Counted from the stretch's first letter, positions 43,868-55,195 are shown. The stretch is DNA of 64,000 bases from Luteimonas sp. FCS-9 (GCF_001014645.1 NZ_LASZ01000016.1:22243-86242); one strand, 5' to 3'. Numbers and translations are program-made. The notes: generated by a model from the letters alone, not told the origin.

Positions 43868-44448
43868 GCCAGGCGCTGTTCCCGGGCTGGCGGCCCGACG
43901 CCGTCGCTCGGGCGGCGCTCGCGACGCTGTCGCAACGCTTGCAGGAGGCGCGTCCATCGGACGCGCCTTCTTTGCAACTGCGGCGCACCGACCAGTGGCA
44001 CGCCACGCTGTGCTTCATCGGCCACGACGTGGGCCATCTCGCGACGCCGGTACTGCGGGATGCATTCGCAGCCGCCGCGACCGGCATCCCGCCGCACACG
44101 TGCACCCTCGAACGGCTCGTCTACTGGCGCCAGTCCGGCGCCGTCGTCGCATTGCCACACCGCTGCCTGGCCCTGCAGGCGCTGTGCGATGCGACGCGCG
44201 ATGCGATCCGCCGCTGCGGCATCACGCCAGCGCAAGTGACGACCCAGCCGCACCTGACAATGGCCTATCTGCCGAAGGGGCTCGACGCGCAGCCCTGGCT
44301 CGATGCCGTGGACTGCGACATCGGCCCGCTGACGGTCGACACCTTCGAATTGCTGTTCAATCCCGGCGGTCGCTACGAAGCGCTCGGTCGCTGGCCGCTG
44401 ACCGGCGCGCCCCTGCCCCCGCCGCCTCGCCAGGACGCGTTGTTCTGA
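43864..44448 (+). CDS. thpR: RNA 2',3'-cyclic phosphodiesterase (2'-5' RNA ligase family)
   Basis: 194 residues of the 2H phosphoesterase family. The two HxTx motifs are HATL (H46) in QWHATLCFIGH and HLTM (H130) in PHLTMAYLP. It hydrolyses 2',3'-cyclic phosphates of RNA in the family prototype. GTG start overlaps the typA stop and the stop overlaps the ATG of the next gene, so all three are translated as a coupled unit. Confidence 0.88.
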
Positions 44449-44906
44449 TGGCCGACGACCTCACCCCCGCACACAAGGGCCTACGCGCGATCGCGCTGTT
44501 CGAGGCCGCCAAGGGCGCCATCGCCCTGCTCGTCGCCGGCGGCCTCGCGGCGGTCGGGCCCGACGCGCTGCAGCACCAGGTCGAACGCGTGCTCGCGCGC
44601 TTGGGCGCAGATGCCGATCGCTTCGGCGCGGATCTGCTCGATGCGATCACGCCACAGACGCTGCACATCGCAATTGCCGTCGCGCTGATCTATGCGGCCA
44701 TGCGCCTGCTCGAAAGCTGGGGGCTGTGGTGGCACCGCGCCTGGGCCTCGTGGCTCGGCGTCATCGGCGCCGCCGCCTATCTGCCGTTCGAGATCTACGC
44801 GCTCTGGCATCACCCCGACTGGATGACCTGGGGGGTGTTCCTGCTCAATCTGCTGATCGTGCTGGTGCTGGCGCGCGATCTGTACCGGCGACGCGCGGGC
44901 GGCTGA
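44448..44906 (+). CDS. DUF2127 family membrane protein
   Basis: 152-residue inner-membrane protein of the DUF2127 family. Predicted helices: GLRAIALFEAAKGAIALLVAGG at about 11-32, LHIAIAVALIYAAMRLLE near 72-89, WLGVIGAAAYLPFEIYALWH near 102-121 and WGVFLLNLLIVLVLARDLY near 128-146. The N-terminus KGLRAIALFEAAKG is characteristic. Function unknown. Start codon overlaps the thpR stop (TGATG). Confidence 0.88.
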   Translation: MADDLTPAHKGLRAIALFEAAKGAIALLVAGGLAAVGPDALQHQVERVLARLGADADRFGADLLDAITPQTLHIAIAVALIYAAMRLLESWGLWWHRAWASWLGVIGAAAYLPFEIYALWHHPDWMTWGVFLLNLLIVLVLARDLYRRRAGG

Positions 44907-45033
44907 AGCAACCCTACAAGACGGTCAGATCTCAGACGCGAGCACCACTGAGCCTTTATTTCGGCGAAAGCTGGATTCTGACGACTTCGCTCTCTCAACC
45001 GAAAGACTTAGGCGCTGAAGCACGCCGACTTCG

Positions 45034-45149
45034 GATGGGCATCGGCCTGCCGGCCGGAAGCCGCTCTCCCCTCGGTCAAGGCATCCTGCCTTGACTCGGG
45101 CGCACGCCATCCATGGCGTGCTAGACGCAGCCACCGGCCGCCAGTCCGC
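45034..45149. repeat. Dispersed structured repeat, copy 2 (without insert)
   Basis: Matches 17633-17681 and 17763-17827. Here the loop between GTCAAGGCA and TGCCTTGAC is only TCC, giving a compact hairpin. The second hairpin reads GCACGCCA-TCCA-TGGCGTGC (45102-45121), in which the G-C pair of copy 1 is an A-T pair on both sides of the stem. Confidence 0.85.
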
Positions 45150-45231
45150 CGCCTCGAACTTTCAGATGGTGCGTTCGGGCGGCGCGGGCATCGCTTGTCC
45201 AATAGAAATCACGAACTTCCAGCCGCAGTGC

Positions 45232-45336
45232 GTTGTGCCGGCTGGGGGTTGCGCAGAGCGGGCCATGGATGGCCCGCGGCGGCGAGTCAGCCATGGATGG
45301 CTGCCGAGCCGAGGAGCAACCCCCGGTCGGCGCAAC
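45232..45336 (+). ncRNA. Cloverleaf-like palindromic element with 21-bp outer stem
   Basis: Outer arms 45232-45252 and 45316-45336 pair at all 21 positions as plus-strand RNA, including three G-U pairs, whereas the minus strand would have A-C mismatches there. Inside are two hairpins with a shared core: GCGGGCCAT-GG-ATGGCCCGC (45258-45277) and CAGCCAT-GG-ATGGCTG (45288-45303). Expression is not shown; a DNA cruciform or transcript terminator is an alternative. Confidence 0.5.
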
Positions 45337-45424
45337 GCTGTCTCCGAAGCCAGGCACTGGTGCGGCAACGAGCTGCACTAGAGCCTTATAGGCAGCTGGC
45401 CTCTCGCAGCTACGCCAACGCGAC

Positions 45425-46819
<1,395 letters not shown>

Positions 46820-46890
46820 CGGGACTTCCTCGTGCGATCAGACATCATCGCAGCTTGCTGCGGCGCGTCAATTTTCGTCGGTGGCCGCGT

Positions 46891-47391
46891 TCAACGCGCG
46901 GTGCGCAGGCCGGCATACAGCGCGAGCGCCCCCAGCAGCACGAACCACACCAGGCTCCAGGCCGGCATCGACAGCCCGAGGAAGGTCCAGTCGATGGTGC
47001 CGCAGTCGCCGCTGCCGGTGAGCACCTTCTGCACCAGCGTCGGCGTATCCATCGTCTGACGCATGAAGGCGAACGGCGCGCCGCAGGTCGTGAAGCCCGG
47101 GGGGTGCAGCTGCAGCCACACGTGGCGTCCGGCGATGCCGGCACCGACTGCGGCAGCGGCCAGGCCGAGCACGCCGTAGACGCGCCGCCCGCCCCGCGCT
47201 TTCGGCGCGTGCAGGCCGGCCACCAGCAGCACCAGGCCCAGCGCCGCGAACGCGATGCGCTGGAAGATGCACAGCGGGCATGGCTCCAGCCCCCACTGCA
47301 GCTGCGAGTAGATCGCGAAGCCGATCAGCGCGAAGCAGGCGACGCCGCCGGCGAGCATCGAGGTGCGGAACGACCAGCGCAGTGGATTCAT
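46891..47391 (-). CDS. dsbB: Disulfide bond formation protein B
   Basis: 166-residue inner-membrane quinone reductase that reoxidises DsbA. Four predicted helices. The first active cysteine pair is Cys38/Cys41 in EPCPLCIFQRI; the second pair is Cys103 (FTTCGAPF) and Cys130 (SGDCGTI). Start MNPLRWSFRTS at 47391 selected; upstream in-frame residues are not part of the protein. It follows rplQ after a hairpin terminator. Confidence 0.94.
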   Translation of the reverse strand: MNPLRWSFRTSMLAGGVACFALIGFAIYSQLQWGLEPCPLCIFQRIAFAALGLVLLVAGLHAPKARGGRRVYGVLGLAAAAVGAGIAGRHVWLQLHPPGFTTCGAPFAFMRQTMDTPTLVQKVLTGSGDCGTIDWTFLGLSMPAWSLVWFVLLGALALYAGLRTAR

Positions 47392-47481
47392 GGGAGAGGC
47401 TTGCCGGGAGAGGAAGCGCCGATTATCCCGCCGCTGCGGGCAAAGCCAAAGCCCCGCGGCGCGCACGCCCCCGAACGCAGA

Positions 47482-47503
47482 AACCCCGGCCTGGGCCGGG
47501 GTT
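47482..47503 (-). terminator. Probable terminator of the alpha operon after rplQ
   Basis: AACCCCGGCC and GGCCGGGGTT form a 10-bp perfect stem with a two-base loop region (TG), 43 bases past the rplQ stop and before dsbB. A short T-run follows on the minus strand. Confidence 0.65.
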
Positions 47504-47545
47504 CTGGAAAGACACGCGTCGGGCGACGGGCCCGACAGGCCGGCA

Positions 47546-47923
47546 TCACTCGGCGGCGTCGGCCTGCGGGCGATCGACCAGCTCGACGTAGGCCATCGGC
47601 GCGTTGTCGCCGGCGCGGAACCCGGCCTTGAGGATGCGCAGGTAGCCGCCCGGGCGCGCCTGGTAGCGCGGGCCCAGCGTCGTGAACAGCGTGCCGACCG
47701 CTTCCTTGTCGCGCAGGCGCGCGAACGCGAGGCGGCGATTGGCGACGCCGTCGACCTTGGCCAGCGTGATCAGCGGCTCGGCGACGCGGCGCAGTTCCTT
47801 GGCCTTGGGCAGGGTGGTCTTGATCAGCTCGTTCTTGATCAGCGAGGCGGCCATGTTGCGGAACATCGCTTCGCGGTGGGCGCTGGTGCGGTTGAACTTG
47901 CGACCGGCTTTCTGGTGGCGCAT
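47546..47923 (-). CDS. rplQ: 50S ribosomal protein L17
   Basis: 125 residues; large-subunit protein near the peptide exit tunnel. [20 protein letters not shown] and [20 protein letters not shown] are typical L17. Last gene of the alpha operon in transcription order. An unusually long 390-bp spacer separates it from rpoA, so it may have its own promoter. Confidence 0.97.
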   Translation of the reverse strand: MRHQKAGRKFNRTSAHREAMFRNMAASLIKNELIKTTLPKAKELRRVAEPLITLAKVDGVANRRLAFARLRDKEAVGTLFTTLGPRYQARPGGYLRILKAGFRAGDNAPMAYVELVDRPQADAAE

Positions 47924-48313
47924 GGGTTGGATCCTTCAGTGGAATGTTGGGTCGTTGGACATCGTTGTCGCCATCCTGGCGCTGGAACTTGGACTGCGGA
48001 TGGTCCGGGCCGGCGTTCCGTTGCCAGCGTGGCCGCGGACTCGGGTCCGTCGGCGGGTATTGCGTCGTGCTGCGTGACGCGTCTTGCGGAAAATCCTTCG
48101 GGAGCCGCGGCTGGCGCCGCGTTTGCATACCCGGCCCGGCGCAGCGCGCCGGGCGTTCGCGCCCCGCAGCCGATGCCTGACGGCGGATGCTGCGGGTACT
48201 GCGCTGCCGTCCCTGGCGGTACATCCAGGCTCCGGAGAGCCCTGCCCGGCCATCCTCGGCCGGGCGTTCGCCTTCGCAGCCCATGCCTGACGGCATCGGC
48301 TACGCGCGAAGTC
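47924..48313. other. 390-bp non-coding spacer between rpoA and rplQ with direct hairpin repeats
   Basis: No supported gene. In many bacteria these two genes are only tens of bases apart. The right half carries two imperfect copies of a ~51-bp unit (48134-48184, 48244-48294), each opening with a GC-rich hairpin and ending CATGCC/GATGCC-TGACGGC. The left half is featureless to me. Confidence 0.65.
48134..48294. repeat. Two ~51-bp direct repeats, each with a hairpin
   Basis: Copy A has GCCCGGCGC-AGC-GCGCCGGGC (48134-48154), copy B GCCCGGCC-ATCCTC-GGCCGGGC (48244-48265). Both continue GTTCGC, then GCAGCC and ATGCCTGACGGC. The GCCGGGCGTTCGCC word of copy B also occurs in the secY-rplO spacer. Confidence 0.7.
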
Positions 48314-49312
48314 TCACCCCAGCATGCCGTGGCTGGAGACGCCGGCCGGCGGCCAGTTCTCGAGCTTCATGCCCAGCGCCAGGCCACGCTGCGCGAGGAC
48401 TTCCTTGATCTCGGTGAGCGACTTCTTGCCGAGGTTCGGGGTCTTCAGCAGCTCGACCTCGGTCTTCTGGATCAGATCGCCGATGTAGTAGATGCTCTCG
48501 GCCTTGAGGCAGTTGGCCGAACGCACCGTCAGCTCCAGATCGTCGATCGGACGCAGCAGGATCGGGTCGACGCCCGGGGTCTGCGGCTTCGCGGCGCCGC
48601 GGTCGCGGTGCGTGAAGTCGCCGAACACCGACAGCTGCTCGGTGAGGATGTCGGCGGCGGTGCGCACGGCTTCCTCGGCATCGATCGTGCCGTTGGTCTC
48701 GATGTCGATCACCAGCTTGTCGAGGTCGGTACGCTGCTCGACGCGGGCGGCTTCGACCTCGTAGGCGACGCGGCGGACCGGCGAGAACGACGCGTCGAGC
48801 ATCAGGCGACCGATCGCGCGGGTCTCTTCGTCGGGACGACGACGGGCGGCGGCCGGCTGGTAGCCGAAGCCGCGCTCGATCTTCAGGCGCATGTTGATCG
48901 ACGCATCCTTGGTCAGATGGCAGATCACGTGCTCGCCGTTGAGGATCTCGACGTTGTGGTCGGTCTTGATGTCGGCGGCGGTCACGACGCCCGGGCCGGA
49001 CTTCGACAGCGACAGCGTCGCGCTCTCGCCGGTGCCCATGCGGATCGCGACGTCCTTCAGGTTCAGCAGGACTTCGAGCACGTCCTCCTGCAGGCCCTCG
49101 ATGGTGCTGTACTCGTGCAGCACGCCGTCGATCTCGACTTCGGTGATCGCGAAGCCCGGAATCGACGACAGCAGCACGCGACGCAGGGCATTGCCCAGCG
49201 TGTGCCCGTAGCCGCGCTCCAGCGGCTCGATCACGACCTTCGCACGGTTGCCGGCAAGGCGTTCGATCTGCGGGCCACGGGGACGCAGTACCTGGTTGGC
49301 GGTAGCCGTCAT
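48314..49312 (-). CDS. rpoA: DNA-directed RNA polymerase subunit alpha
   Basis: 332 residues. N-terminal assembly domain ([23 protein letters not shown]) and a C-terminal domain ([33 protein letters not shown] in parts; [20 protein letters not shown]) that contacts promoter UP elements and activators. Between rpsD and rplQ, standard alpha operon position. Confidence 0.98.
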   Translation of the reverse strand: MTATANQVLRPRGPQIERLAGNRAKVVIEPLERGYGHTLGNALRRVLLSSIPGFAITEVEIDGVLHEYSTIEGLQEDVLEVLLNLKDVAIRMGTGESATLSLSKSGPGVVTAADIKTDHNVEILNGEHVICHLTKDASINMRLKIERGFGYQPAAARRRPDEETRAIGRLMLDASFSPVRRVAYEVEAARVEQRTDLDKLVIDIETNGTIDAEEAVRTAADILTEQLSVFGDFTHRDRGAAKPQTPGVDPILLRPIDDLELTVRSANCLKAESIYYIGDLIQKTEVELLKTPNLGKKSLTEIKEVLAQRGLALGMKLENWPPAGVSSHGMLG

Positions 49313-49367
49313 GTTTGTGTGTCTCCTGGAGACCGTCCGCGCCGGGGGGCGCGGAGGCCTGAATGAA

Positions 49368-50000
49368 TTACTTCGAGTACAGCTCGACGATCAGCGCTTC
49401 GTTGATGTCCGCCGGCAGGTCCCCGCGATCGGGCACCGCCTTGAACACGCCGCTGAACTTCTTCGAGTCGACCTCGACCCACGACGGCGACAGGTCCATC
49501 GTCGAGGACACGTTCACTGCCTCCTGGACGCGGAGCTGCTTCTGGGCCTTCTCCGACAGCGCGATCGCGTCGCCGGCCTTGACCTGGTACGACGGCAGGT
49601 TCACCGGCTGGCCGTTGACCGTGACGCCGCGGTGCGACACCAGCTGGCGCGCGGCCGGGCGGGTGACAGCGAAGCCCATGCGGTAGACGACGTTGTCCAG
49701 GCGGGTTTCCAGCAACTGCAGCAGGTTCTCGCCGGTGTTGCCCTTCTTGGTCGAGGCCTTCTTGTAGTAGTTGCGGAACTGGCGCTCCAGCAGACCGTAG
49801 ATGCGCTTGACCTTCTGCTTCTCGCGCAGCTGGGTGGCGTAGTCGGAGAGCTTGCCGCGACGGGTGTTGCCGGCGCCGTGCTGGCCGGGCTTCTGCTCGA
49901 GCTTGCACTTGGAATCCAACGCGCGCGTCGGGCTCTTGAGCGACAGGTCGGCGCCTTCGCGGCGCGCGAGCTTACAGGTAGGACCGATATAACGAGCCAT
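49368..50000 (-). CDS. rpsD: 30S ribosomal protein S4
   Basis: 210 residues. Primary 16S rRNA-binding protein; in E. coli it also represses its own alpha operon. [16 protein letters not shown] start at 50000 and the S4 domain [21 protein letters not shown] are clear. It has the cysteine-poor type N-terminus. Confidence 0.97.
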   Translation of the reverse strand: MARYIGPTCKLARREGADLSLKSPTRALDSKCKLEQKPGQHGAGNTRRGKLSDYATQLREKQKVKRIYGLLERQFRNYYKKASTKKGNTGENLLQLLETRLDNVVYRMGFAVTRPAARQLVSHRGVTVNGQPVNLPSYQVKAGDAIALSEKAQKQLRVQEAVNVSSTMDLSPSWVEVDSKKFSGVFKAVPDRGDLPADINEALIVELYSK

Positions 50001-50014
50001 TTTTGATCGCTCCT

Positions 50015-50407
50015 TTAGACGCGACGCTTCTTCGGCGGACGGCACCCGTTGTGCGGGATCGGCGTCACGTCGATGATGTTGATGATCTTGTAGCCCACGT
50101 TGTTGAGCGAACGCACGGCCGACTCACGACCCGGACCCGGGCCCTTGATGCGGACTTCCAGCGACTTGACGCCGTAGTCGAGCGCGGCCTTGCCGGCCTT
50201 CTCGGCAGCCACCTGGGCCGCGAACGGGGTCGACTTGCGCGAGCCGCGGAAGCCGGCACCGCCGGAGGTCGCCCACGAGAGCGCGTTGCCCTGGCGGTCG
50301 GTGATCGTGACGATCGTGTTGTTGAACGAAGCGTGGACGTGCGCGATACCGTCGGTGACGACGCGCTTGATCTTCTTCTTGGTCTTGGTTGCGGACGGCT
50401 TGGCCAT
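50015..50407 (-). CDS. rpsK: 30S ribosomal protein S11
   Basis: 130 residues. [26 protein letters not shown] and the C-terminal [10 protein letters not shown] identify S11 of the small-subunit platform. Alpha operon, between rpsM and rpsD, short spacers on both sides. Confidence 0.98.
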   Translation of the reverse strand: MAKPSATKTKKKIKRVVTDGIAHVHASFNNTIVTITDRQGNALSWATSGGAGFRGSRKSTPFAAQVAAEKAGKAALDYGVKSLEVRIKGPGPGRESAVRSLNNVGYKIINIIDVTPIPHNGCRPPKKRRV

Positions 50408-50419
50408 GGGTCTGGTTCC

Positions 50420-50776
50420 TTACTTCCTGATGGCCTTGCGCGGACCCTTGCGGGTACGTGCATTGGTCCGGGTGCGCTGGCCGCGCAGCGGCAGGCCGCG
50501 ACGATGGCGCAGGCCGCGATAGCACGACAGGTCCATCAGGCGCTTGATCGCCATGCCGACCTCGCGACGCAGGTCGCCTTCGACCACGTACTTGCCGACC
50601 TCGGCGCGCAGGCGCTCGACTTCGGGCTCCGACAGGTCGCGGATCTTGGTGGTGGTCTCGACGCCCGCGGATTCGCAGACCTTCTTCGACCGGGTACGGC
50701 CGATGCCGTAGATGCTCTGAAGCCCGACCCAGACATGCTTCTGGGCAGGCAGGTTCACACCTGCAATACGCGCCAT
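50420..50776 (-). CDS. rpsM: 30S ribosomal protein S13
   Basis: 118 residues starting [19 protein letters not shown] at 50776. Small-subunit head protein contacting the P-site tRNA through its C-terminal tail ([17 protein letters not shown]). First gene of the alpha operon; the 475-bp spacer before it lacks rpmJ. Confidence 0.97.
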   Translation of the reverse strand: MARIAGVNLPAQKHVWVGLQSIYGIGRTRSKKVCESAGVETTTKIRDLSEPEVERLRAEVGKYVVEGDLRREVGMAIKRLMDLSCYRGLRHRRGLPLRGQRTRTNARTRKGPRKAIRK

Positions 50777-51251
50777 GCGCGGATCTCCAACTGTTGGGGC
50801 TGCCAGGGGTTCAATCCCGGCAAAAGGGAACATGAAATGATAGCAGGGCCTCGGGCTTTCAGGAAGTCGCGCCCCCCGAAGGTGGCTGGACCCGGCATGG
50901 GGAGTGTGCCCATGCTCCGGCGACGGTACCGGGGCGGCAACCGGGAACCGACGTCCCCGGATGCCCCGCGCGCTACTCTGGCGTGCGGATCACCCTGCAC
51001 CACCCGCGCCCGAGACCGCCGCGCGAGTCGCCCATCTTGGCGTCCGGCGCGTGTGTCCGGATGCCATGCCCCGCCCTGCCGGGCGGCGCGTGCGGCGCCG
51101 GGAGTCCCGGGCCGCGAAGAACCTTGTGCCGTACCGTCGCACTGACGGCAGCAGAACAGCATACCACCAAGCGAGTCCCGCCGCACGCCAGGCGCCGGTG
51201 GGTCCGCCGCACCGCCTCCTGTCCAGAGGCGGCGCATTCACCGGGCCGGAC
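50777..51251. other. 475-bp non-coding spacer between secY and rpsM
   Basis: No supported gene; the rpmJ (L36) gene found here in many bacteria is absent on either strand. A stem CCGGCATGGG / CCCATGCTCCGG with a two-base bulge (50892-50920) and a hairpin CCGCCTC-TGGACA-GAGGCGG-like just after the secY stop (about 51213-51235) are visible. Promoters for rpsM are likely here but none is convincing. Confidence 0.6.
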
Positions 51252-52601
51252 TCAACGGGGGCGCGAGCCGCCCTTGAGGTTGGCCTTCTTGAGCAGGCTT
51301 TCGTACTGGTGCGACATCAGGTGCGACTGCACCTGCGCGATGAAGTCCATGACCACGACCACGACGATCAGCAGCGAGGTGCCGCCGAAGTGGAACGAGC
51401 TGCCGAACTCGGCGCGCATGAACTCCGGGAGCAGGCAGACCAGCACCAGGTAGGCCGCGCCGACCGCCGTGAGCCGGGTCAGCACGCCGTCGATGTAGTC
51501 GGCCGTCGCCTTGCCCGGACGGATGCCGGGGATCAGCGCGCCCGACTTCTTCAGGTTGTCGGCGGTTTCCTGCGAGTTGAACACCAGCGCCGTGTAGAAG
51601 AACGCGAAGCCGGCGATCAGGCCGCCGAACAGCAGCACGTACAAGGGCTCGCCGGGCGACATCGCCTGCGCCAGCCGCTGCAGCCAGGTCGCCGACCCCG
51701 CCTCGCCGAACCAGGTCGAGACCGTGGCCGGGAACATGATGATCGACGAGGCGAAGATCGCCGGGATCACGCCGGCCATGTTGAGCTTGAGCGGCAGGAA
51801 CGAGCTCTGGTTCATGTACGCATTGCGACCGCCCTGGCGGCGCGCGTAGTTGACCGTGATCCGGCGCTGCCCGCGCTCGACGAAGACGACGAAGAACGTC
51901 GCCGCCAGCACCACCGCGACCAGCAGGATCGCCGCGATCGGGCTCATGTCGCCGTTGCGCAGCGACTCGATCGTGCCGAACACCGCGCCCGGAAGACCGG
52001 CGACGATGCCCGCGAAGATGATCAGCGACACGCCGTTGCCGATGCCGCGCTCGGTGACCTGCTCGCCCAGCCAGACCAGGAACATGGTGCCGGCGGTCAG
52101 CGCGACGATCGCGGTCAGCACGAAGCCCATGCCGGGCGCGTAGACGACCGGGATGCCGTTGTTGGCGCCCGAGCTCTGCAGCGCGACCGCGATGCCCGCC
52201 GACTGGAAGATCGCCAGCGGGATCGCACCGATGCGCGACCACTGGGTGATGCGGCGCCGGCCCGACTCGCCTTCCTTCTGGATGGCCTTCAGGCTCGGCA
52301 CCACCTGCACCAGCAGCTGCATGACGATGGACGCAGAGATGTACGGAATCACGTTCAGCGCGAACAGGCTGAAGCGCGACAGCGCACCACCGGAGAACAT
52401 GTTGAACATGTCCACGATCGTGCCTTCCTGCTGCTCCATGAGCTGCAGCATGGCCTCGGGATTGACGCCCGGGACCGGGATGAAGCACCCGATGCGATAG
52501 ACGATCAGGGCCCCGAGCACGAACAGCAGGCGCTGGCGGAGCTCGGTGAACTTACCGAGCCCGGCACCAACCCCGCCCATTGCGCTATTGCTGCGTGACA
52601 T
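51252..52601 (-). CDS. secY: Protein translocase subunit SecY
   Basis: 449-residue channel subunit of the SecYEG translocon with ten predicted membrane helices. Diagnostic stretches: [19 protein letters not shown] near 17, [18 protein letters not shown] near 75, [19 protein letters not shown] near 153 and the C-terminal [15 protein letters not shown]. It occupies the usual place after rplO in the spc operon but a 230-bp palindrome-rich spacer intervenes. Confidence 0.98.
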   Translation of the reverse strand: MSRSNSAMGGVGAGLGKFTELRQRLLFVLGALIVYRIGCFIPVPGVNPEAMLQLMEQQEGTIVDMFNMFSGGALSRFSLFALNVIPYISASIVMQLLVQVVPSLKAIQKEGESGRRRITQWSRIGAIPLAIFQSAGIAVALQSSGANNGIPVVYAPGMGFVLTAIVALTAGTMFLVWLGEQVTERGIGNGVSLIIFAGIVAGLPGAVFGTIESLRNGDMSPIAAILLVAVVLAATFFVVFVERGQRRITVNYARRQGGRNAYMNQSSFLPLKLNMAGVIPAIFASSIIMFPATVSTWFGEAGSATWLQRLAQAMSPGEPLYVLLFGGLIAGFAFFYTALVFNSQETADNLKKSGALIPGIRPGKATADYIDGVLTRLTAVGAAYLVLVCLLPEFMRAEFGSSFHFGGTSLLIVVVVVMDFIAQVQSHLMSHQYESLLKKANLKGGSRPR

Positions 52602-52831
52602 TGAACGCTCCGGTATGCCGATCTATCCGCACGCTTGTCAATCCTTCATTCGAAAAGAAGCCTGCCATCCATGGCGCGGCATTACAGTCTTCGGGTCGCC
52701 CGGCCCGTCCGTTCCGGCCCCGCGAAGCACGCGGGGCGTTCCTCCCGGGCGCGAGGCGGTGCCTCGCAGACGCCCGGGCGTCACCCATGGCCGGGCGTTC
52801 GCCGGCACGACGCGGCAGTGCCGCGCCGAGC
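52602..52831. repeat. Nested multi-hairpin palindromic element in the secY-rplO spacer
   Basis: Outer pairs GGCGCGGCA (52673-52681) with TGCCGCGCC (52819-52827) and CGCCCGGCC (52697-52705) with GGCCGGGCG (52789-52797) enclose two hairpins: GCCCCGCG-AAGCA-CGCGGGGC (52717-52737) and CCCGGGCG/CGCCCGGG with an inner CGAGGC/GCCTCG stem (52744-52778). The left end has GCCATCCATGGC (52664-52675), the core also found at 45.1-45.3 kb. No gene is present. Confidence 0.7.
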
Positions 52832-53275
52832 TTATGCCGACTCACCCTCGAACTTGCCGCCGGCCGCTTCGATCGCCGCACGGGCGCCAGCGGTGGCTAG
52901 CAGGCCCTTGAACGTCAGCGCCTTGCCGATCTCGCCGTTCTTGACGATCTTGGCACGCTTGGCGGTCGCCGGCACGAGCTTGGCGGCGCGCAGCGCGGCG
53001 AAGTCCACCGTGCCCTCGAGCTTCTCGAGCTGGTACAGGAAGACCTCGGCGGTGTCGTTCTTCAGGCGCGAGCGGAAGCCGACCTTCGGCAGGCGCTTGC
53101 GCAGCGGCATCTGGCCGCCTTCGAAGCCGGCCTTGATCTTGCCCTTGCCGGCGCGCGCGAACGAACCCTTGTGGCCGCGGCCGGCGGTCTTGCCGAGGCC
53201 GGAGCCGATGCCGCGACCGACGCGCGTGCGCTCGGTGCGGGCGCCCGGTGCGGGCTTGAGAGTGTTGAGCTTCAT
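52832..53275 (-). CDS. rplO: 50S ribosomal protein L15
   Basis: 147 residues. Glycine-rich [17 protein letters not shown] region and [17 protein letters not shown] are typical L15. Spc operon, just after rpmD with a four-base gap. Confidence 0.97.
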   Translation of the reverse strand: MKLNTLKPAPGARTERTRVGRGIGSGLGKTAGRGHKGSFARAGKGKIKAGFEGGQMPLRKRLPKVGFRSRLKNDTAEVFLYQLEKLEGTVDFAALRAAKLVPATAKRAKIVKNGEIGKALTFKGLLATAGARAAIEAAGGKFEGESA

Positions 53276-53279
53276 GTGA

Positions 53280-53477
53280 TTACTCCTCGACCCGGACCAG
53301 GTAGTGGACCTTGTTGATCAGGCCACGGACCTGCGGGCTGTCCTTCAGTTCGCGCACGTCGTTGAGCTTGTTGAGGCCCAGCGCCTTGACCGACAGGCGG
53401 TGCTTGGCCTGCGAGCCGCGCAGGCCCTTCACCAGGCGCACCTTGACGGTGCCGCCGGCGGCTTCGTTCTTAGCCAT
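53280..53477 (-). CDS. rpmD: 50S ribosomal protein L30
   Basis: 65 residues from the ATG at 53477. [29 protein letters not shown] is the L30 signature region (written here in under 30 residues it is split: [23 protein letters not shown]). Its start overlaps the end of rpsE by eight bases, so translation is coupled. Confidence 0.95.
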   Translation of the reverse strand: MAKNEAAGGTVKVRLVKGLRGSQAKHRLSVKALGLNKLNDVRELKDSPQVRGLINKVHYLVRVEE

Positions 53478-54009
53478 GGACGATGTCCTCCAGCTTCTTG
53501 CCGCGCTTGGCGGCGATCTGCGCCGGCGAGTGCATCTCGGCCAGGCCACGGATCGTCGCGCGCACGAGGTTGATCGGGTTGCGCGAGCCCACCGCCTTGG
53601 CGAGCACGTCCTTCACGCCGACGGCCTCAAGCACGGCGCGCATCGCACCGCCGGCGATCACGCCGGTACCCTCGGACGCGGGCTGCATGAACACGCTGGC
53701 GGCGCCGTGGCGCGACTTGACCGTGTGCCACAGCGTGCTGCCGTTGAGGTCGACGTTCTTCTGGTTCTTGCGCGCCTGCTCCATCGACTTCTGGATCGCG
53801 ACCGGCACTTCGCGCGCCTTGCCGTAGCCGAAGCCGACCTTGCCGTTGCCGTCGCCGACGACCGTCAGCGCGGTGAACGTGAACTGGCGACCGCCCTTGA
53901 CGGTCTTGCTGACACGGTTGACCGTGATCAGCTTCTCGATCATGCCGTCATCGAGCTCTTCGCGATCGCGATTACGGTCGCGCCCGCGGTTTTCCCTTTC
54001 GTTTGCCAT
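53470..54009 (-). CDS. rpsE: 30S ribosomal protein S5
   Basis: 179 residues. The N-terminus has an Arg/Asp/Glu-rich stretch ([17 protein letters not shown]) before the S5 RNA-binding domain ([20 protein letters not shown]), and the C-terminal domain is normal. S5 takes part in decoding accuracy. Start MANEREN at 54009. A 167-bp spacer precedes it (rplR side). Confidence 0.97.
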   Translation of the reverse strand: MANERENRGRDRNRDREELDDGMIEKLITVNRVSKTVKGGRQFTFTALTVVGDGNGKVGFGYGKAREVPVAIQKSMEQARKNQKNVDLNGSTLWHTVKSRHGAASVFMQPASEGTGVIAGGAMRAVLEAVGVKDVLAKAVGSRNPINLVRATIRGLAEMHSPAQIAAKRGKKLEDIVHG

Positions 54010-54176
54010 CGTGGATGCCTGTATGTGTGGAGTGATGTACGGCTCGGGCCGCTTGTGGTTGTGGTCGCGATCGGTGGAACGCGGACGCGGCACAGAAGGC
54101 CGCGGGCGTCCGGCACACCTCGTGCCGGCGAGTCAGGCGGCGCCGCGCGCGGGGCGCGACGCCGACAGCGTCTGGA
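54010..54176. other. 167-bp spacer rplR-rpsE with hairpins
   Basis: Unusually long for this gene pair. It contains CCGGCAC-ACCTC-GTGCCGG (about 54110-54128) and an adjoining interrupted stem GCGGAC / GTCCG around CGCGGC/GCCGCG. No gene. Confidence 0.5.
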
Positions 54177-54533
54177 TCAGAACTGCAGGCCGCCTTCGCG
54201 CGCGGCGTCGGCCAGGGCCTTGATGCGGCCGTGGTAGCGATAGCCCGAGCGGTCGAACGCGACGCGCTCGATGCCCGCGGCCTTCGCCTTCTCGGCGATC
54301 GTGCGGCCGACCTTGGCGGCAGCATCGGCGTTCTTGCCGTTCTTCAGCCCTTCGCGGACGTCGCTCTGGGTCGTGCTGGCCGAGGCCAGGACCTTCGAGC
54401 CGTCCGAGTTGAAGAGCTGGGCGTAGATGTGCTGGCCGGTGCGCAGCACCGACAGGCGCGGCACGCCGAGTTCGCGGATGCGCGCACGGGTCGACTTGGC
54501 GCGACGCAGGCGGGCGGTGTTCTTGATGCTCAT
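54177..54533 (-). CDS. rplR: 50S ribosomal protein L18
   Basis: 118 residues from [21 protein letters not shown] (ATG at 54533). Binds 5S rRNA with L5 and L25. [17 protein letters not shown] and [20 protein letters not shown] are L18 hallmarks. The frame extends upstream into a spacer but without an L18-like sequence. Confidence 0.96.
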   Translation of the reverse strand: MSIKNTARLRRAKSTRARIRELGVPRLSVLRTGQHIYAQLFNSDGSKVLASASTTQSDVREGLKNGKNADAAAKVGRTIAEKAKAAGIERVAFDRSGYRYHGRIKALADAAREGGLQF

Positions 54534-54667
54534 GATGATGACCTCGTGGAAGCGGATCGGCCTGGACACAGAAGTCGGGTCTGGGAGATGGGGAACGCCC
54601 GGGAAGCGGCGGCGCACCTTGCGGCGGCTCGCGCGGATCCCGGGGCCCCGGCCCCGATTCCCGGCCT

Positions 54668-55195
54668 TTACGCCTTCTTGGCTTCCTTGCGGATGATGGT
54701 TTCGTCGGAGTACTTCACGCCCTTGCCCTTGTACGGCTCCGGCGGACGGAAACCGCGGATCTTCGCGGCGACCTGGCCGACCAGCTGCTTGTCGGCGCCC
54801 TGGACCAGGACCTCGGTCTGGGTCGGCGTGGTCAGCGTGATGCCTTCGGGCGCCTGGAACACGACGGGATGCGAGAACCCGAGCGAGAGGTTCAGATCAC
54901 GGCCCTGCACCGCGGCACGGTAACCGACGCCGACGAGCTCGAGCTTGCGCTCGAAGCCCTCCGACACGCCGTGGACCATGTTCGCGACGATTGCGCGCAG
55001 GGTGCCGGTGAGCGGGGTCCGGGACGGGTCGGCGGCCGACAGCAGCGCATTGCCGTCCTCGACCTTGACTTCGATATCGGCCGGCTTGGCGACCGACAGG
55101 GTGCCCTTGGGGCCCTTGACGCTGACCGACTCGGACTGGATGTTGAGTTCGACGCCCTTGGGCAGGGCGATCGGCTTCTTGGCGACGCGGGACAT
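54668..55195 (-). CDS. rplF: 50S ribosomal protein L6
   Basis: 175 residues. [17 protein letters not shown] start and the C-terminal [18 protein letters not shown] motif identify L6, near the factor-binding centre. Preceded by a 15-bp gap to rpsH; followed by a 134-bp spacer before rplR that has GC-rich palindromic sequence (CCCGGGGCCCCGG). Confidence 0.97.
   Translation of the reverse strand: MSRVAKKPIALPKGVELNIQSESVSVKGPKGTLSVAKPADIEVKVEDGNALLSAADPSRTPLTGTLRAIVANMVHGVSEGFERKLELVGVGYRAAVQGRDLNLSLGFSHPVVFQAPEGITLTTPTQTEVLVQGADKQLVGQVAAKIRGFRPPEPYKGKGVKYSDETIIRKEAKKA

Larger units (their letters stand above)
44907..45424. other. 518-bp non-coding convergent spacer with structured repeats
   Basis: No supported gene. 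It holds copy 2 of the dispersed repeat (45034-45149) and a cloverleaf palindrome (45232-45336). The first 120 bases carry lower-GC sequence (CTTTATTTCGGCGAAAGC) after the DUF2127 stop. It separates the plus-strand typA group from the minus-strand DAHP synthase gene. Confidence 0.75.

Noticed and set aside
50806..50817. T-arm-like GGGGTTCAATCC, suggesting a tRNA before rpsM
   Set aside because: No acceptor, D or anticodon stem of a tRNA can be folded around it on either strand.
50777..51251. Search for rpmJ (L36) between secY and rpsM
   Set aside because: No short frame with the L36 lysine/arginine pattern is present.
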